A DNA stretch of 64,000 nucleotides from assembly GCA_030248295.1 (NCBI GenBank), contig JASANH010001727.1, forward strand, positions 620,001-684,000, read 5' to 3'. This DNA is from Mesodorylaimus sp. YZB2_4 (lineage: Eukaryota; Nematoda; Enoplea; Dorylaimida; Dorylaimidae). This document shows positions 47,910-60,786 of the stretch, piece by piece (within the stretch, counting starts at the first letter, position 1; each line of letters opens with the position of its first letter). The notes under the pieces were generated by a model. It did no database searches and was not told where the DNA came from. It saw only the letters and a program-made list of their open reading frames with translations. Made by a program: the position numbers and the translations under genes.

Positions 47910-48498
47910 AAATAAGGACGACAGAATTTTAGTTCAGCTGAAAAAGAACCGTTTTCGCGGGTCGAGAGAGCTAAGCCAAAGTGACAAAATCGCAAAAAAG
48001 GCAGATTGCCCTAAAAATTACTCCAGAAAGGGCAGCTCACGTTTGCCTTAGATGAAGGGCAATTGCCCTGCGCCTGGCAGCGCTGCTGGGAAATAAAGAC
48101 ACCAGAAAGTGTCTTAGGACATGGTCGAGGTCGCTCTAAACTTAAGACAGCACCAAGCTGATTGTGAAATGACTTGGGACTGTCCATGAATTTAGGACAT
48201 GCCTAGGGATTTAGATCTGTGAAGCTGATCCCAAACAGGAAGGCGCGAGCTTGAAAATTTTTTCTTAACATTTCACTAAATTTACTTTCTTTCGCTGTCA
48301 AAATACTCTGACCGGGTGCAAGAAATTCTGACCTGACCCTGACCTTGACCGACCCCTCAAAAAACTTTCTGACTTGACCCTGACCTTGACCTGGGCCCCA
48401 AAAAATTTTCTGACCTTGACCTGACTTTGACCAAGGGTCGGTCAATCAGGATTTTGAGAGAATTCCGACCTTGACCTCGAGGTCATTTCTCATACTGA
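47910..48498 (+). repeat. Dispersed repeat with TGACCTTGACC array, copy 2
   Basis: This is the partner of 37430-37962, in the same orientation. It is slightly longer because of an extra CTGACTTGACCCTGACCTTG block. A related TGACCTGACCTTGACCGACA stretch at 47.15-47.20 kb may be the other end of a larger element. Confidence 0.8.
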
Positions 48499-50104
48499 CC
48501 GTTATCAAAGTCACCATTGATAATAATTGCAGAAAGTCATATCTGTCAAAGTAAAAACCCTGAGTGTGTGTTTATACCACATTATAGTGCAGTCGACGTC
48601 ACCTACTTGCATATCTCTTATTCGCATGATTCGGTTATTTGCATAATATTTTCAAATTCCGATCTATTCCCTATACTGCCAGTGTCATAAGTCATCAGAT
48701 AATCACATGCATCGTTTTATTGCACAGTGCACCTCACGATCAGGCCCCTTTGCATCATGGCACGTGAATGCACTTCAGATCGAATAGCGTCCTCGTATAA
48801 TCGCATGCACAGAAGGACTTTTCGCTGACCCCTTGTATGGGCTAGTAGGTTCAGTTTCGAGGCACAGAGCCCGCATCAAATTGAACAGTATGCTTTAAAA
48901 TTGGCTACTTTTTAGTCGCATCAAACAAAGACTTCTGAGTTTTGTTTTTTATCGCATATTTCCTGACGCATCACTCATTTATGCAATTATCAGAGGTTTC
49001 AGATGATCGTAGAAAACCGGTTATCGCATAAAAATGTCTGGTCCCGAGGCTCTCCCGAGAAGTCAACTGTAACAATAAAAGCGCTCTAAATTTTCTTCTT
49101 CTTGCAGCCAATACAGGAGCGAAGGCTTGTGAGGGGGGAGGATATACAGCTTAAGATGAGGTCAGAAGCGCAATACGCTCATTCAATGGGAAGAAAACCC
49201 CGTGCAGCGATGGGCCACTTAACTGTTTGTCATACACAGTATGAGCTGAGTGATGTGCTTGCGGATGCGTCTATTTTTTTCGGCTTGGGGGCCTGCCTGC
49301 CATCGAATTTCGTACCCAGTAATGAGCTAACTATGGAACGAGTGCTTCGAGTTCATTAGAGTTATACAGTATAAGGGCTTGTAGAACGCAACTAAAATCA
49401 GGTAAAACGAATCGTATTGATAGGGAATGGGAAAAAAGGCGCGTTAGATCTTCACAGATACGTGCGGTGAGAATCGAAATTCGGGGCCTTAATGCGGGTA
49501 GAGCGCGGAGGAAAAGCAATAACTATCTTGGGCGTCTTCACGCAGTGTTCCGGTGAAATATGTCCATCAATTTTTTAAAACAAAATCCCACATAGCCGGA
49601 TGCATGCAAACTTGCAACCAATGGCAACCGTAAAATTCAAACTCGTCTCTATCTCCATAGATATATCTGTTTGCAGCAGATATCTGCCTTGCACTAGTCT
49701 GCGCTGTGCAGTCCCAACAGTTTGTTCAGCTGGATCCGCGGGATCTCCATACCAATCTGTTTGGTCATCCTTTCGCCCATCCAAATCGCCTGGCTGGCAC
49801 CACCGCTTGGTAATGTTGTGCACAACGAAGCAAGCAAGTGTGGCTTACTACATGTGAGCGAGATAAACTTTCAATTTCCTCATCATATTCAGTGGCACTT
49901 TTCAGGTGGAGCAGTGATGTTTTTGTAAGCCGTGCTCATTAAAAGTGTTTTGTTAGCCGTGGTGCTCAGGCCAGTTCTCGTTGTCATTACAATTATTCTT
50001 TTTTCCTTCGGTTTCCCGTACAGTGTCGCGATATCAAATCGAATGAAATAAACGTGTTGCCTGCTTAAGTTTCTATTCTGTGAAGAAAAATTGACTTAAC
50101 AAAA

Positions 50105-52918
<2,814 letters not shown>

Positions 52919-53130
52919 GTATTTTACAGAAGTATAGATTTTCATGACCAAGACACAATACGTACGAGGTATCATAAAAAGGGCAGAGTATGAACAGCGT
53001 CCCTGGGGTGCACTTGTGTGTCGATATGAGCATGTACCCGCAGATCACCAGTGGCGAGCAGGGGCTAAAAGCATGCTTCAATCGACTGATACATAAAGAA
53101 ATCTATTATACAATAACAGGCGTCTCAAAT

Positions 53131-54128
53131 CTACACTGAACCAGCTTTCGGCCTCAACATGTACTGGAGGAGTGTGAAGTAGCGGTTTCGAAATGATTGT
53201 TTGTTCGTTTTATCATGTTGTGCCAAAAAATTTTCCAAGATTTGGCGATCAGCGAAATAATTAATTTTTCGCCCGCCGCGTGGAAATAGCTTTCTCGTTT
53301 TTGAGTGGTCTGGTTGGAGTTGCATGGGTGTTCGCGTGGTTGGTTGCGAATCCTTTGTGGTGGTGGTCATGCCGATAGATAGATCACGCGGGGGCGTGTG
53401 CTTCGGCCTGAGAAGGGTGAAGTTGGTGTGAAATAGGCTCATGTCTTTGCTAGGAAACCAAGTTAGCTGTGCTGGCCGTTCTGGGCTTGTGCTTCTATCA
53501 TGGAGTAGCAGTGGGCGGGAGCGGGGCATGAAATGGGCTGGTGGGGCTGGGGAGCCCAAGCTTGCCGTGCTGACAGTTCTGGGTATGAGCTTCTCATGAA
53601 ATATCGTGGGATGGGAGTACACTGGGCTACTATTAATATTAGAGTGTGAACGCAAGTTAGCCGTGCTGACCGTTCGGGGGCTTGTGCTTCTGTCATGGAG
53701 TAGCAGTGGATATGAGTGGAGCATGAAATAGGCTGGTGGGGCTGGGGAGCCCAAGTTTGCGGTGCGGACAATTCTGGGTAGCCATTGGAGTAGTCATGGA
53801 GTAGCCATTGGATAGGAATGGAGTGCGAAATGGGCTGGTGGGGCTGGGGAGCCCAAGTTAGCCCTGCAACACATTGGCACCATCATGAATAAGAGGTGAT
53901 TATGACTGAAGCTTCTGGCTTCATTCACCCAAGTCACAGCACAGATGGTCGAATGTGCATGGCTAACTTGAATTCTAGCCTAGAAGGCAATGAGGATAGG
54001 TGGGATCAGACAACAGACATGGAATGATTTTCGAAGACTCACCGCTGAAAGAATATTTTGGACACACTGTCGGCGATCACGCTGCTTAACAAGCACGCCA
54101 ATAGCAGAAACGACGATGTAGTGACCAT
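53131..54128 (-). CDS. Repetitive secreted protein (possible prepropeptide)
   Basis: Exon 1 (54128-54043) encodes a strong signal peptide (MVTTSSFLLLACLLSSVIAD). Exon 2 (53773-53131) joins in phase (CG+A) for a total of 242 residues. The middle carries two full and one partial imperfect repeat with the order RTVSTANLGSPAPPAHF, SRPLLLHDRSTSP. The DNA shows a further upstream unit interrupted by a stop at about 53.8 kb, so the repeat array is expanding or decaying. The C-terminal 60 residues are non-repetitive and basic, with RK and GGRK sites that could be convertase and amidation signals (KLFPRGGRK). There are no Cys in the mature part. I recognise no family; a neuropeptide or matrix precursor is possible. 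It converges on ELP3, with 212 bp between stop codons. The exact 5' limit of exon 2 is inferred. Confidence 0.5.
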
Positions 54129-55852
54129 GATCGACAAGTGGCGAAAAGGTGAAGAGGAGACCAGTATCGACCAACACACTGACCAAGAAGCATGATAGCG
54201 ACTGGTATAAATATCAGCCACGAACAGGGCTTATCCGGTCTGGCAAAACAGGCTCCTCGTCATCAGCAAAATTCCCCCGTCGGTCAAGTATCTTCCTATG
54301 TCCCTTCCCATCTTCCTTCATTACCTGCTCGCCACTCCAGTCGCTCATGCCCAATGCCGATCATGCGACCCAATTTATAATCAATAATTGATCCGAAAAT
54401 GTACCCATGAGTCCCGAACAAGCGAGTGTGGGTGGGCAGGGCAATGCGCCAAGGTGACGGGGATGTTCTAGTAAGTGCCAAAGCGATTCTCCAAAACAAG
54501 GTAAGGGAGGACTCGGGAGGATGGTGAATGATCTACCTGGAATAAACGTCCGGTATAATGAACACGACGATGTTTAGGCACTCCTTCTCGCACATATGAT
54601 TTGGCAAAGATCTTGTGCAGGCACCCTAATTATTTTCGCTTAGGGGCGTGTACTTGCAATTTTACGCTTCCTGTTTTTCAGCTCGCATGTCCAGTCGAAA
54701 AGGGGATGGTCATGTATACACACGGACCGAAGACTAGACGTCTGAATGCTGCTCGAGACTTGCATGTGTGGTGTCCGCTCTATTGATCATACTTGGTCTG
54801 GCAAGAGACCAGCAGATAAGGTGACCTGGAGTCACGGTGCAGATGAGAGGTCGAAGGGCATGGTGCGGTTTCTTCGGATTGCGCATTTAAACGCGAGCCA
54901 AATGGTTCTACCCTGCGCAATTGGGTGCCAGCAACACTAGATAATGCGCTAGAGCCCTTCAGTAACGACACAAAGCTCAGTTCAGCTCACCTATTCTCAA
55001 AAAAAGCTTGCAGCATCAGCATGCGATAACTGATCGCACCTGTGACACGTTGAGCGTTATCAGCGAGCTCCATGAGCTAGATCCCGCGTCACCACCCCTC
55101 GTACTAGCAGACAACTTCGGATCTGCAGGTGTGAATGCTTATGACAAAAGGCGCGAACTCGACACAGGTTTTCGGAGCACATATGATGGCGAGCTACTGT
55201 ACAACATATTAGGGTTTAAATATGTCAATAAAATCTCCTAGGGAAGGTGCTTTTACGATATGAATGCTAATGTAGCTTTTGGATTATGGAGATATATCAT
55301 CTAATGGACTCAGAAACAAAATCGATCATTCCACTTGCTGTTTGTCGGGCAAAAAAATTATCGATGTTGAAGCTACCGAAAATGTTTACTAAGCTTTATC
55401 ACACTCTGTTAACAAATCTCAGTTAGATCAGAATTGTTTAGCCTTAATCGCATACCATATCTCTCATCGCAAGGTATATTCTTCGTCCAAGATCTTCGTT
55501 ATTCGCACGGCAATAAACTGTGCAATTTGTGCGAGTATATTTGGCAATAACCTTCGAAACAGCGACAGCTTGGTTTTACGCCTGGAAAAATTTAAGCCGG
55601 CTATGTTCCTGGTGGGATGAGAAAACAGTGAGATTCTATACTAATAGCCAGCGGAGTCCCTTGGCCAGTGAGGGATGGACTGTAAAAAGATATGTATATT
55701 GCTAACTTGAGTATTAACTAGCTTGTAAGATTTAACCAGCAGTTTTAGACATATAGATCAAGGCTAAATCTGGTTTTGGAGACAAAACTACAGCGGCCCT
55801 TTTTGGGCTAAATACAGTAATTTTTGAGCGCGATAACAGCGTCTCCTGGAGG
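54129..55852. other. Intergenic, no gene seen
   Basis: Short unsupported frames only. It contains the first copy of an exact 59-bp direct repeat (54900-54958) and a stretch rich in CATGA/GATCG words. Confidence 0.4.
54900..54958 (+). repeat. Exact 59-bp direct repeat, copy 1
   Basis: This copy is identical at all 59 positions to 56338-56396, while flanking bases differ on both sides. It begins AAATGGTTCTACCCTG and ends TGCGCTAGAGCCCT. Confidence 0.95.
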
Positions 55853-56328
55853 CTATCCAATGCCATTCAGGTAGGCTAAAGTTTCTGCACCTTCATTAAC
55901 CTTTACACAAATCCCAATATGGCTTCGAAGTTTGCTTTCTCCTTTGTGCACTGTGTTTAAATATGCTTCCGTTTGACTTCTCATGATAGCCGCCAGGGCC
56001 TTCAGGTTGGGGCTACCCATGGAAGCTATCATGATTGGCACACAAAAAGCTCTGGAGCTCTTTGCAATTCCTTCCTGTGACCGACTGTTTCTTTGCGAAA
56101 GTTGATTAAAATGTTTTCAGTTCGAAGTTGACTTTGACACATCATAACCACAAAATGGCCAAACACATGTGACATCTTACCGAAGAGAATAGTGCTAACT
56201 TGCTCGTCAGTCATCGGCGCTGCTCCCCAACAGTCGAACTTTGTCTGGCACAATCTTTGACTTTGTATTGGTCGGCAATGCAAACTTGCCAAGGTCAAGA
56301 TCAACAATGTGACAAAAAGCTTCATCAT
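55853..56328 (-). pseudogene. Secreted protein gene with a frameshift
   Basis: The first frame starts at ATG-ATG (56328) with a signal peptide (MMKLFVTLLILTLASLHC), then LCQTKFDCWGAAPMTDEQ and MSHVFGHFVVMMCQ, and stops near 56029. A second minus-strand frame, open from about 56110, continues with GIAKSSRAFCVPIMIASMGS and ends YLNGIG at 55853. They overlap, and no intron longer than a few bases can join them, so a one- or two-base frameshift near 56.03-56.10 kb is likely. Only the first frame, a 99-residue secreted protein, is certain. The TTTCTTTCAG directly before the start codon looks like a trans- or cis-splice acceptor. The family is unknown. Confidence 0.45.
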
Positions 56329-56337
56329 CTCTGAAAG

Positions 56338-56396
56338 AAATGGTTCTACCCTGCGCAATTGGGTGCCAGCAACACTAGATAATGCGCTAGAGCCCT
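56338..56396 (+). repeat. Exact 59-bp direct repeat, copy 2
   Basis: This copy is identical to 54900-54958. It ends 10 bp upstream of the start codon of the minus-strand secreted-protein gene. Confidence 0.95.
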
Positions 56397-56952
56397 GGTT
56401 TCGTTCGCGGCCCTCGACTTAATTTGCTTCAATCAGACGGCAGAGCGCAAAACTGTACGATACAATCCTTTCAAAATTGACTTCCTCTTTGCGGCCCTTC
56501 AAAACAGCCTTGTTGTCGTTTTGCTTCTATTAATTCAATTATTCCAAGTGTGCCTACTCCTCATCCATTTTATAATCGATGGACGTTCCTCGCTTGGACT
56601 GCTTCCCAGATGGGATCGAGCAAATCTTTGTATTGTTCGGGGGCGTCGCATGGTGACAACAGTCGAAGTAAGTGCTCAGATCGACGGGCTAAGAGACGGA
56701 CAGAGGAGAGGGAAAGAGACGGCAAATGTGCAAAACAGTCGTACATATCGGATATTGAAGATGCGAAAGCTTACTAAGGGTACAGCAGCTCTCTAGCCCA
56801 CCAGACAAATTGCTCTTCTTCCAGGTCTTTTAAGTCTGTTATTATGCATCTGAGTGTCCCATCGGCGAATCACGACTTGGCGATTTGCCTGGCGTCATTA
56901 CTGACCTCTAAACTCTTTATTGAGCTCCCAATATACGTGGGAGGAATGGTCT

Positions 56953-56996
56953 GGGGACGAACTGTGCGGGGACTAAAGCTGGAGGACGAACTTTTC
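56953..56996. repeat. Possible MULE terminal-repeat remnant
   Basis: GGTCTGGGGACGAACTGTG, GGGGACTAAAG and GGAGGACGAAC in succession resemble the reiterated GGGGACGAAATGG words of the MULE ends at 35.05 and 36.3 kb. There is no partner end nearby. Confidence 0.3.
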
Positions 56997-57017
56997 GTAA
57001 CCAATTATGCGATATAG

Positions 57018-57189
57018 CGGCTCGTGGCCTGCTGGGTTAGGCGTCTGCCTCTCACGCCAAGTGCGCAGTTACGGGCGAGTGTTTGACTGGCGGGCCGGTA
57101 AATCATTTCGTGTAAAATGTGTCCCTTCACCCTCGAGTGCGCACTAGCGTTTGGGGATGTGGTGAAACATTAACATGAACATGAAGATG
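57018..57189 (+). repeat. tRNA-derived SINE, full copy
   Basis: The head starts CGGCTCGTGGCCTGCTGGGTTAGGC and has a mutated box B (GTTTGACTG). The body matches the 15.5-kb copy almost base for base (GCCGGTAAATCATTTCGTGT then AAAATGTGTCCCTTCACCCT). The tail is ATTAACATGAACATGAAGATG. The mutated box B suggests that this copy is no longer transcribed efficiently. Confidence 0.8.
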
Positions 57190-58240
57190 CGATTGTGTAT
57201 CACCTGGCCGAGTGTCCAGCAGTAAATGTTCCAACAATTAAGGCAATGTGCCTGATAAACAATTGAAGCCTCAGCAGAAAACAGAAACACATGGGGCTGG
57301 TTTGTGGTGATGAGTCATTAGAATATACTGTAGAATGTCCAGATGTGACCACTCATCTCGTCGCAAGGCGGTGTGTCCGCTCGAATTAATTGTGGACTTG
57401 GGCACCACTTGGCACATAGCCCCACTTAGGACAATGTCTACAGCGGTGAACACAACAGGGTTGATTTATCACGGAGTACAAAAATGATCACTTGCCGATT
57501 AAAGAATGGGCTCACCTGATCAAGGCAGCCTTATTGCCAATAAACTCGGTTCTGATCTCTTTGGCAGCGATGGCTGCGCAACCCACCAGCTGTGGCAGAC
57601 CGTCTGCTAACTCAAAAGCTAGCGCAATTGTGGGATTACATGGAGGTGACAGGCCCTCGCACCACAAATCATCTGAGGGATACCACAACCGCCTTAATCA
57701 TGATTACGGGAGCCGCACCAGCTCTCTATGCCGAACGGGTAAAGAGCGAATGGGACGATCTACTGCATCAATATCTGCGCCAAATCAAGTTCTCATTAGG
57801 AACGCTGTGAGTGCACTCGAACATATGAATGTCATTTCAGCATTCCGACTGTGAGATTTCAGGGTCATGGTAAGGGAATAAGCGAGATTATCAGAGGCAC
57901 ATTTAAAGGAAAGTGCATTAAGTGGCGGTATCCTTACGGGATGGGTGCTCTTATCGTTGGACGGCGAAGTGAGGCGGTCAGACACCCTATCAGGTCATTG
58001 GAGGGATGACGGCATATTCTCAACATCGCTTATAGTACATTGGACGGCCAAGTGACACGGTTGGCCAAGTGAGACGGGCGGTCACCTGAGACAGTCGGCC
58101 AGGCGAGCCAGACCCCATTATGCAGGTACTACAGTTCTTGGCCGCGAATCGTCGCAAGGATAGTCTAGTGTGCCCTCATTTTTTAGATTCATTACAGTAT
58201 CTACAGGAAGGGTACACATACAGTATCTAGGAGAAGAGAA
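57190..58240. other. Intergenic, one weak coding segment
   Basis: A plus-strand frame at 57590-57810 (ADRLLTQKLAQLWDYMEVTG... ending FSLGTL) follows a CCACCAG acceptor-like site and looks somewhat protein-like. It has no recognised domain and no identifiable partner exons. From 57.95 kb, GGACGGCCAAGTGAGACGG-like words are repeated. Confidence 0.35.
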
Positions 58241-58693
58241 TGTGGTATTGACAGTTTATCGTAGACCACCGCACGTCAGGCACCAGCACCAGGCTGACTT
58301 GTGAAATCCTTGGCTCGTCCTAGGGCTATCTAGGACTGACCAGAGGATGGCCCAAGTCAGGAACAGTACCACGCAGTCCACGGACACTTATTAATACAGT
58401 TTATTAGCCACCACACCAATAAGGCCGTGTAGACTCACAATTCGGGGAGCAGCCGCACGTGTCGGCCGTCAAAGGGGTTCTGACGGGCCTGAGCCCGAAG
58501 TGCTCACAGAGCAGTTCAGATCAGGTGATCCAGACTAGTTCTCAACCGATGTCTGCAATCAGACCAGACACTCGACCTCAACCTCGCTCTCGGTCTCGTG
58601 CTGGCCCTGACATAGGAGAGGCGGACCAGTTCCCTGAACCAGTACACACATAGGCCGGAGGACATAACACATGCCTAGTCCATGCCTATTACA
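58241..58693 (-). mobile_element. 3' LTR of the Ty3/gypsy-class element
   Basis: On the minus strand it begins TGTAATAGGC right after a polypurine tract and ends ATACCACA, giving a TG...CA unit of 453 bp. It contains AATAAA (GCTAATAAACTG) at about 58.40 kb. The left LTR lies beyond the window, so identity between LTRs cannot be judged, and the 3' boundary is inferred. Confidence 0.65.
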
Positions 58694-58710
58694 TTCCTCC
58701 CCTCCTTAAA
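58694..58710 (-). other. Polypurine tract
   Basis: TTTAAGGAGGGGAGGAA on the minus strand immediately precedes TG of the LTR. This is the expected primer site for plus-strand DNA synthesis. Confidence 0.75.
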
Positions 58711-59493
58711 AGAAGCGTGACCCCACGCTTCCAGTGAAAAGTAGGGCACCTTCGATTAAGGGATCCCGGAGAAAAGTCCAGGTCGTCAGGCTAAGAAAGC
58801 AGGGATCAGAAGCTGAACCAGTGGGAGAAAGGTCCAGCAAAAGGCGAGACCAGGGCGTAACCGGAGTCAGTGGAGACCAAAATGGATAGTCCACTGCTGT
58901 CGTCCAGCGAGTCCCCTAGGTGACACATACATAAGCGACTCCCCGGACGGCCCTATGGTCTACCGAGGCGCACACCAAAGTACCTGGGTTCAGCAATGCT
59001 CAACACTACACGTCAACCCAGCCCCAATCACAACATCACAGAACATCACACGTTCTTCATGGCTGGGTGACGGCTGCTGAAAGGCAAGAGGAGCACCACC
59101 CAGGCATACTGCCAGAGAATCATCTAGCAATGGGAGACCCCGTGACCTACGCACTACCCTGAAGCCCGAAAAGGGGTCAAGGATCGTGCACCGACACAAC
59201 CAGGGATCGCCCAGAATGTGCGCAAACTCGGTGTGTGCAGAGACCAGAACAGTCCAGACTCTGCAACCCAGGCCAGATGACGAAAGACTGGGCGGACAAA
59301 TAATGCAACAAACCTCAGCGAATCGAAAATAATCCCCACAAAATCTACCACACGGCTGAGGCTGGGCCAGAAATAGTCTAGCCCATAAAGAAAACAGGAC
59401 CGAAAAGAGTTCAGTCCGTAAAATACCCACGCAACACTCACACACAGGGTTAATCCAATTAGCCACAACCCTGTTAGCCCAACTCACGACGAA

Positions 59494-60337
59494 TCATTCC
59501 ACCATCGGCGCCGGGCAAGGAATCGCCTCGCCGGCCACCGAGCCGCCCCCCCCCCGCCGGGCAAGGAATCGCCTCGCCGGCCACCGGAGCCGCGACGAAC
59601 TCCTCGCCATCAGCCGACATTTGAACGTCCGAAACCAAAGATTCGTCGTTACAAAACGGGAAACCACCACTGGCCGGATCCACTCGTTGAACGAAGCAAA
59701 CAGCTGACGCGACGGCCAATCCATGATTGTCCACGGCTGGTCCAAGGGGACGCCAGAGATGTCGAAAGCCGGTCGGAAAGCCGTGGGATAGTGCGGAAAA
59801 TAGAAGAAGGGTTGTCGAATTACCCAACGCTTGACTCCACCGTCACCATGGACCACAACCGCTGCCGGACAGTCGAACAATAGCTCGTAAACGTATTGAG
59901 ACAAATCTTGGCCGAAACACAATGGGACCATGAACGTGTTTCGCCATTGCAACGGAGCGACCATCGGAAACCCGAAGGGAACACCGTTCAGGTCCGCAAA
60001 CCAAACCAGAGGCCACACGGCGGTCTAGTTCGGCGACTTCGCATGAACCATCTCGGATTTTAGCATCCAAGTCACGTAAACCGTTTGCAGTGTCGACGGG
60101 CAGACCCAAATATGGATCGGGAACTGCCGTATCCGAGGTACTGGCCACCGAAGCCGTAACGGGTTCAGTGCCAGGAGCCGAAATCGATGCCGAGAAAATG
60201 GGAGCACTGGCGACCGAAGCCATTGCGGGTTCAGTGCCAGGTCCCGTCGTGTCCATGACGAATGAAGAAACGTCAGCCACCGCAGCCTGTGCTGAATCGG
60301 TGCCGGACGCCGCTGACGAGATCGAAGATTGATCCAT
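59494..60337 (-). CDS. Extra retroelement ORF between pol and LTR, frameshifted
   Basis: It begins at ATG 60337, 450 bp after the pol stop. The first 107 codons are Ser/Ala/Thr-rich with two copies of PGTEP-x-xASVAS. Protein-like sequence then continues in the +1 frame from about 60026 (WFADLNGVPFGFPM, YVYELLFDCPAAVVVHGDGG, FNEWIRPVV) to about 59.49 kb. The first frame remains open to 59843, but its sequence looks non-coding. The switch sits where the +1 frame is blocked upstream by a TAG, so it is either a mutation or a shift site. There is no obvious signal peptide or membrane anchor, so it is not a typical env. It could be an accessory protein or a displaced gag-like segment. Further down, 59509-59588 has a 31-bp direct duplication split by C10. 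Confidence 0.45.
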
Positions 60338-60786
60338 CTCGATACCCGTAACCAAAATAATACCCGAAAAATTAATTACCTGAGTACTAAAGCACTTGAC
60401 CCGTACCAGTAATACTAATACCAAAATTGAGCAATTCCGATTTGGAATGCACTGAGATTCGACGAAATAAAAATTTGAACACCGGTTCTAAAGCTCGGGA
60501 TTAAAGCTCAAGAAACCGGGTCGAAAACCACCAAAACGAAAATTAGTACCAAAACTATTAGTAAGGCACTAATGGAGACCAGAAAAAACAAAAAAACCCA
60601 ACACCAAACCGAAAAACCACCGATCGTATCGAAAAATCAAACGAAAATAATTCGTCGCGTCACGCGAGCCCACCTTAGGAAAATTTTCCAGGTGGCGCAC
60701 ATGACGAGACCATCTTGACATAGACCTACTGAGCAACGTGTTCCACCACGAAGATGCTCAGGCGCGGGAAGTTCAAATTCCGAAAG

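Larger units (their letters stand above)
43314..50104. other. Long repeat-rich intergenic stretch
   Basis: No gene can be supported over 6.8 kb. Minus-strand frames at 43273-43569, 44866-45339 and 47558-47995 and the plus-strand frame at 49102-49359 have no recognisable domain or splice support. The stretch contains a homopolymer-rich anomalous block (43.68-43.98 kb), a directly repeated pair of about 75 bp near 45.62-45.73 and 45.85-45.96 kb (shared words AGTAAAGTTATCGCT, GCCACGAATGAATTCCT), and the second dispersed repeat copy at 47.9 kb. The last 150 bp should hold the ELP3 promoter. Confidence 0.4.

Noticed and set aside
47558-47995. 145-codon minus-strand frame
   Set aside because: Overlaps the dispersed repeat on one side and has no domain; a translation of repeat DNA is more likely.
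57018-57090. Functional tRNA gene
   Set aside because: Head has a mutated box B, a poor anticodon arm, and a body identical to the 15.5-kb SINE; it is a SINE head.
58990-59487. Envelope protein
   Set aside because: Hydrophobic frames exist, but there is no clear signal peptide, cleavage site or anchor in one frame.
60344-60786. A second LTR between pol and the Ser/Ala-rich ORF (tandem elements sharing an LTR)
   Set aside because: The interval shares no sequence with the LTR at 58241-58693 and lacks a polypurine tract directly upstream.
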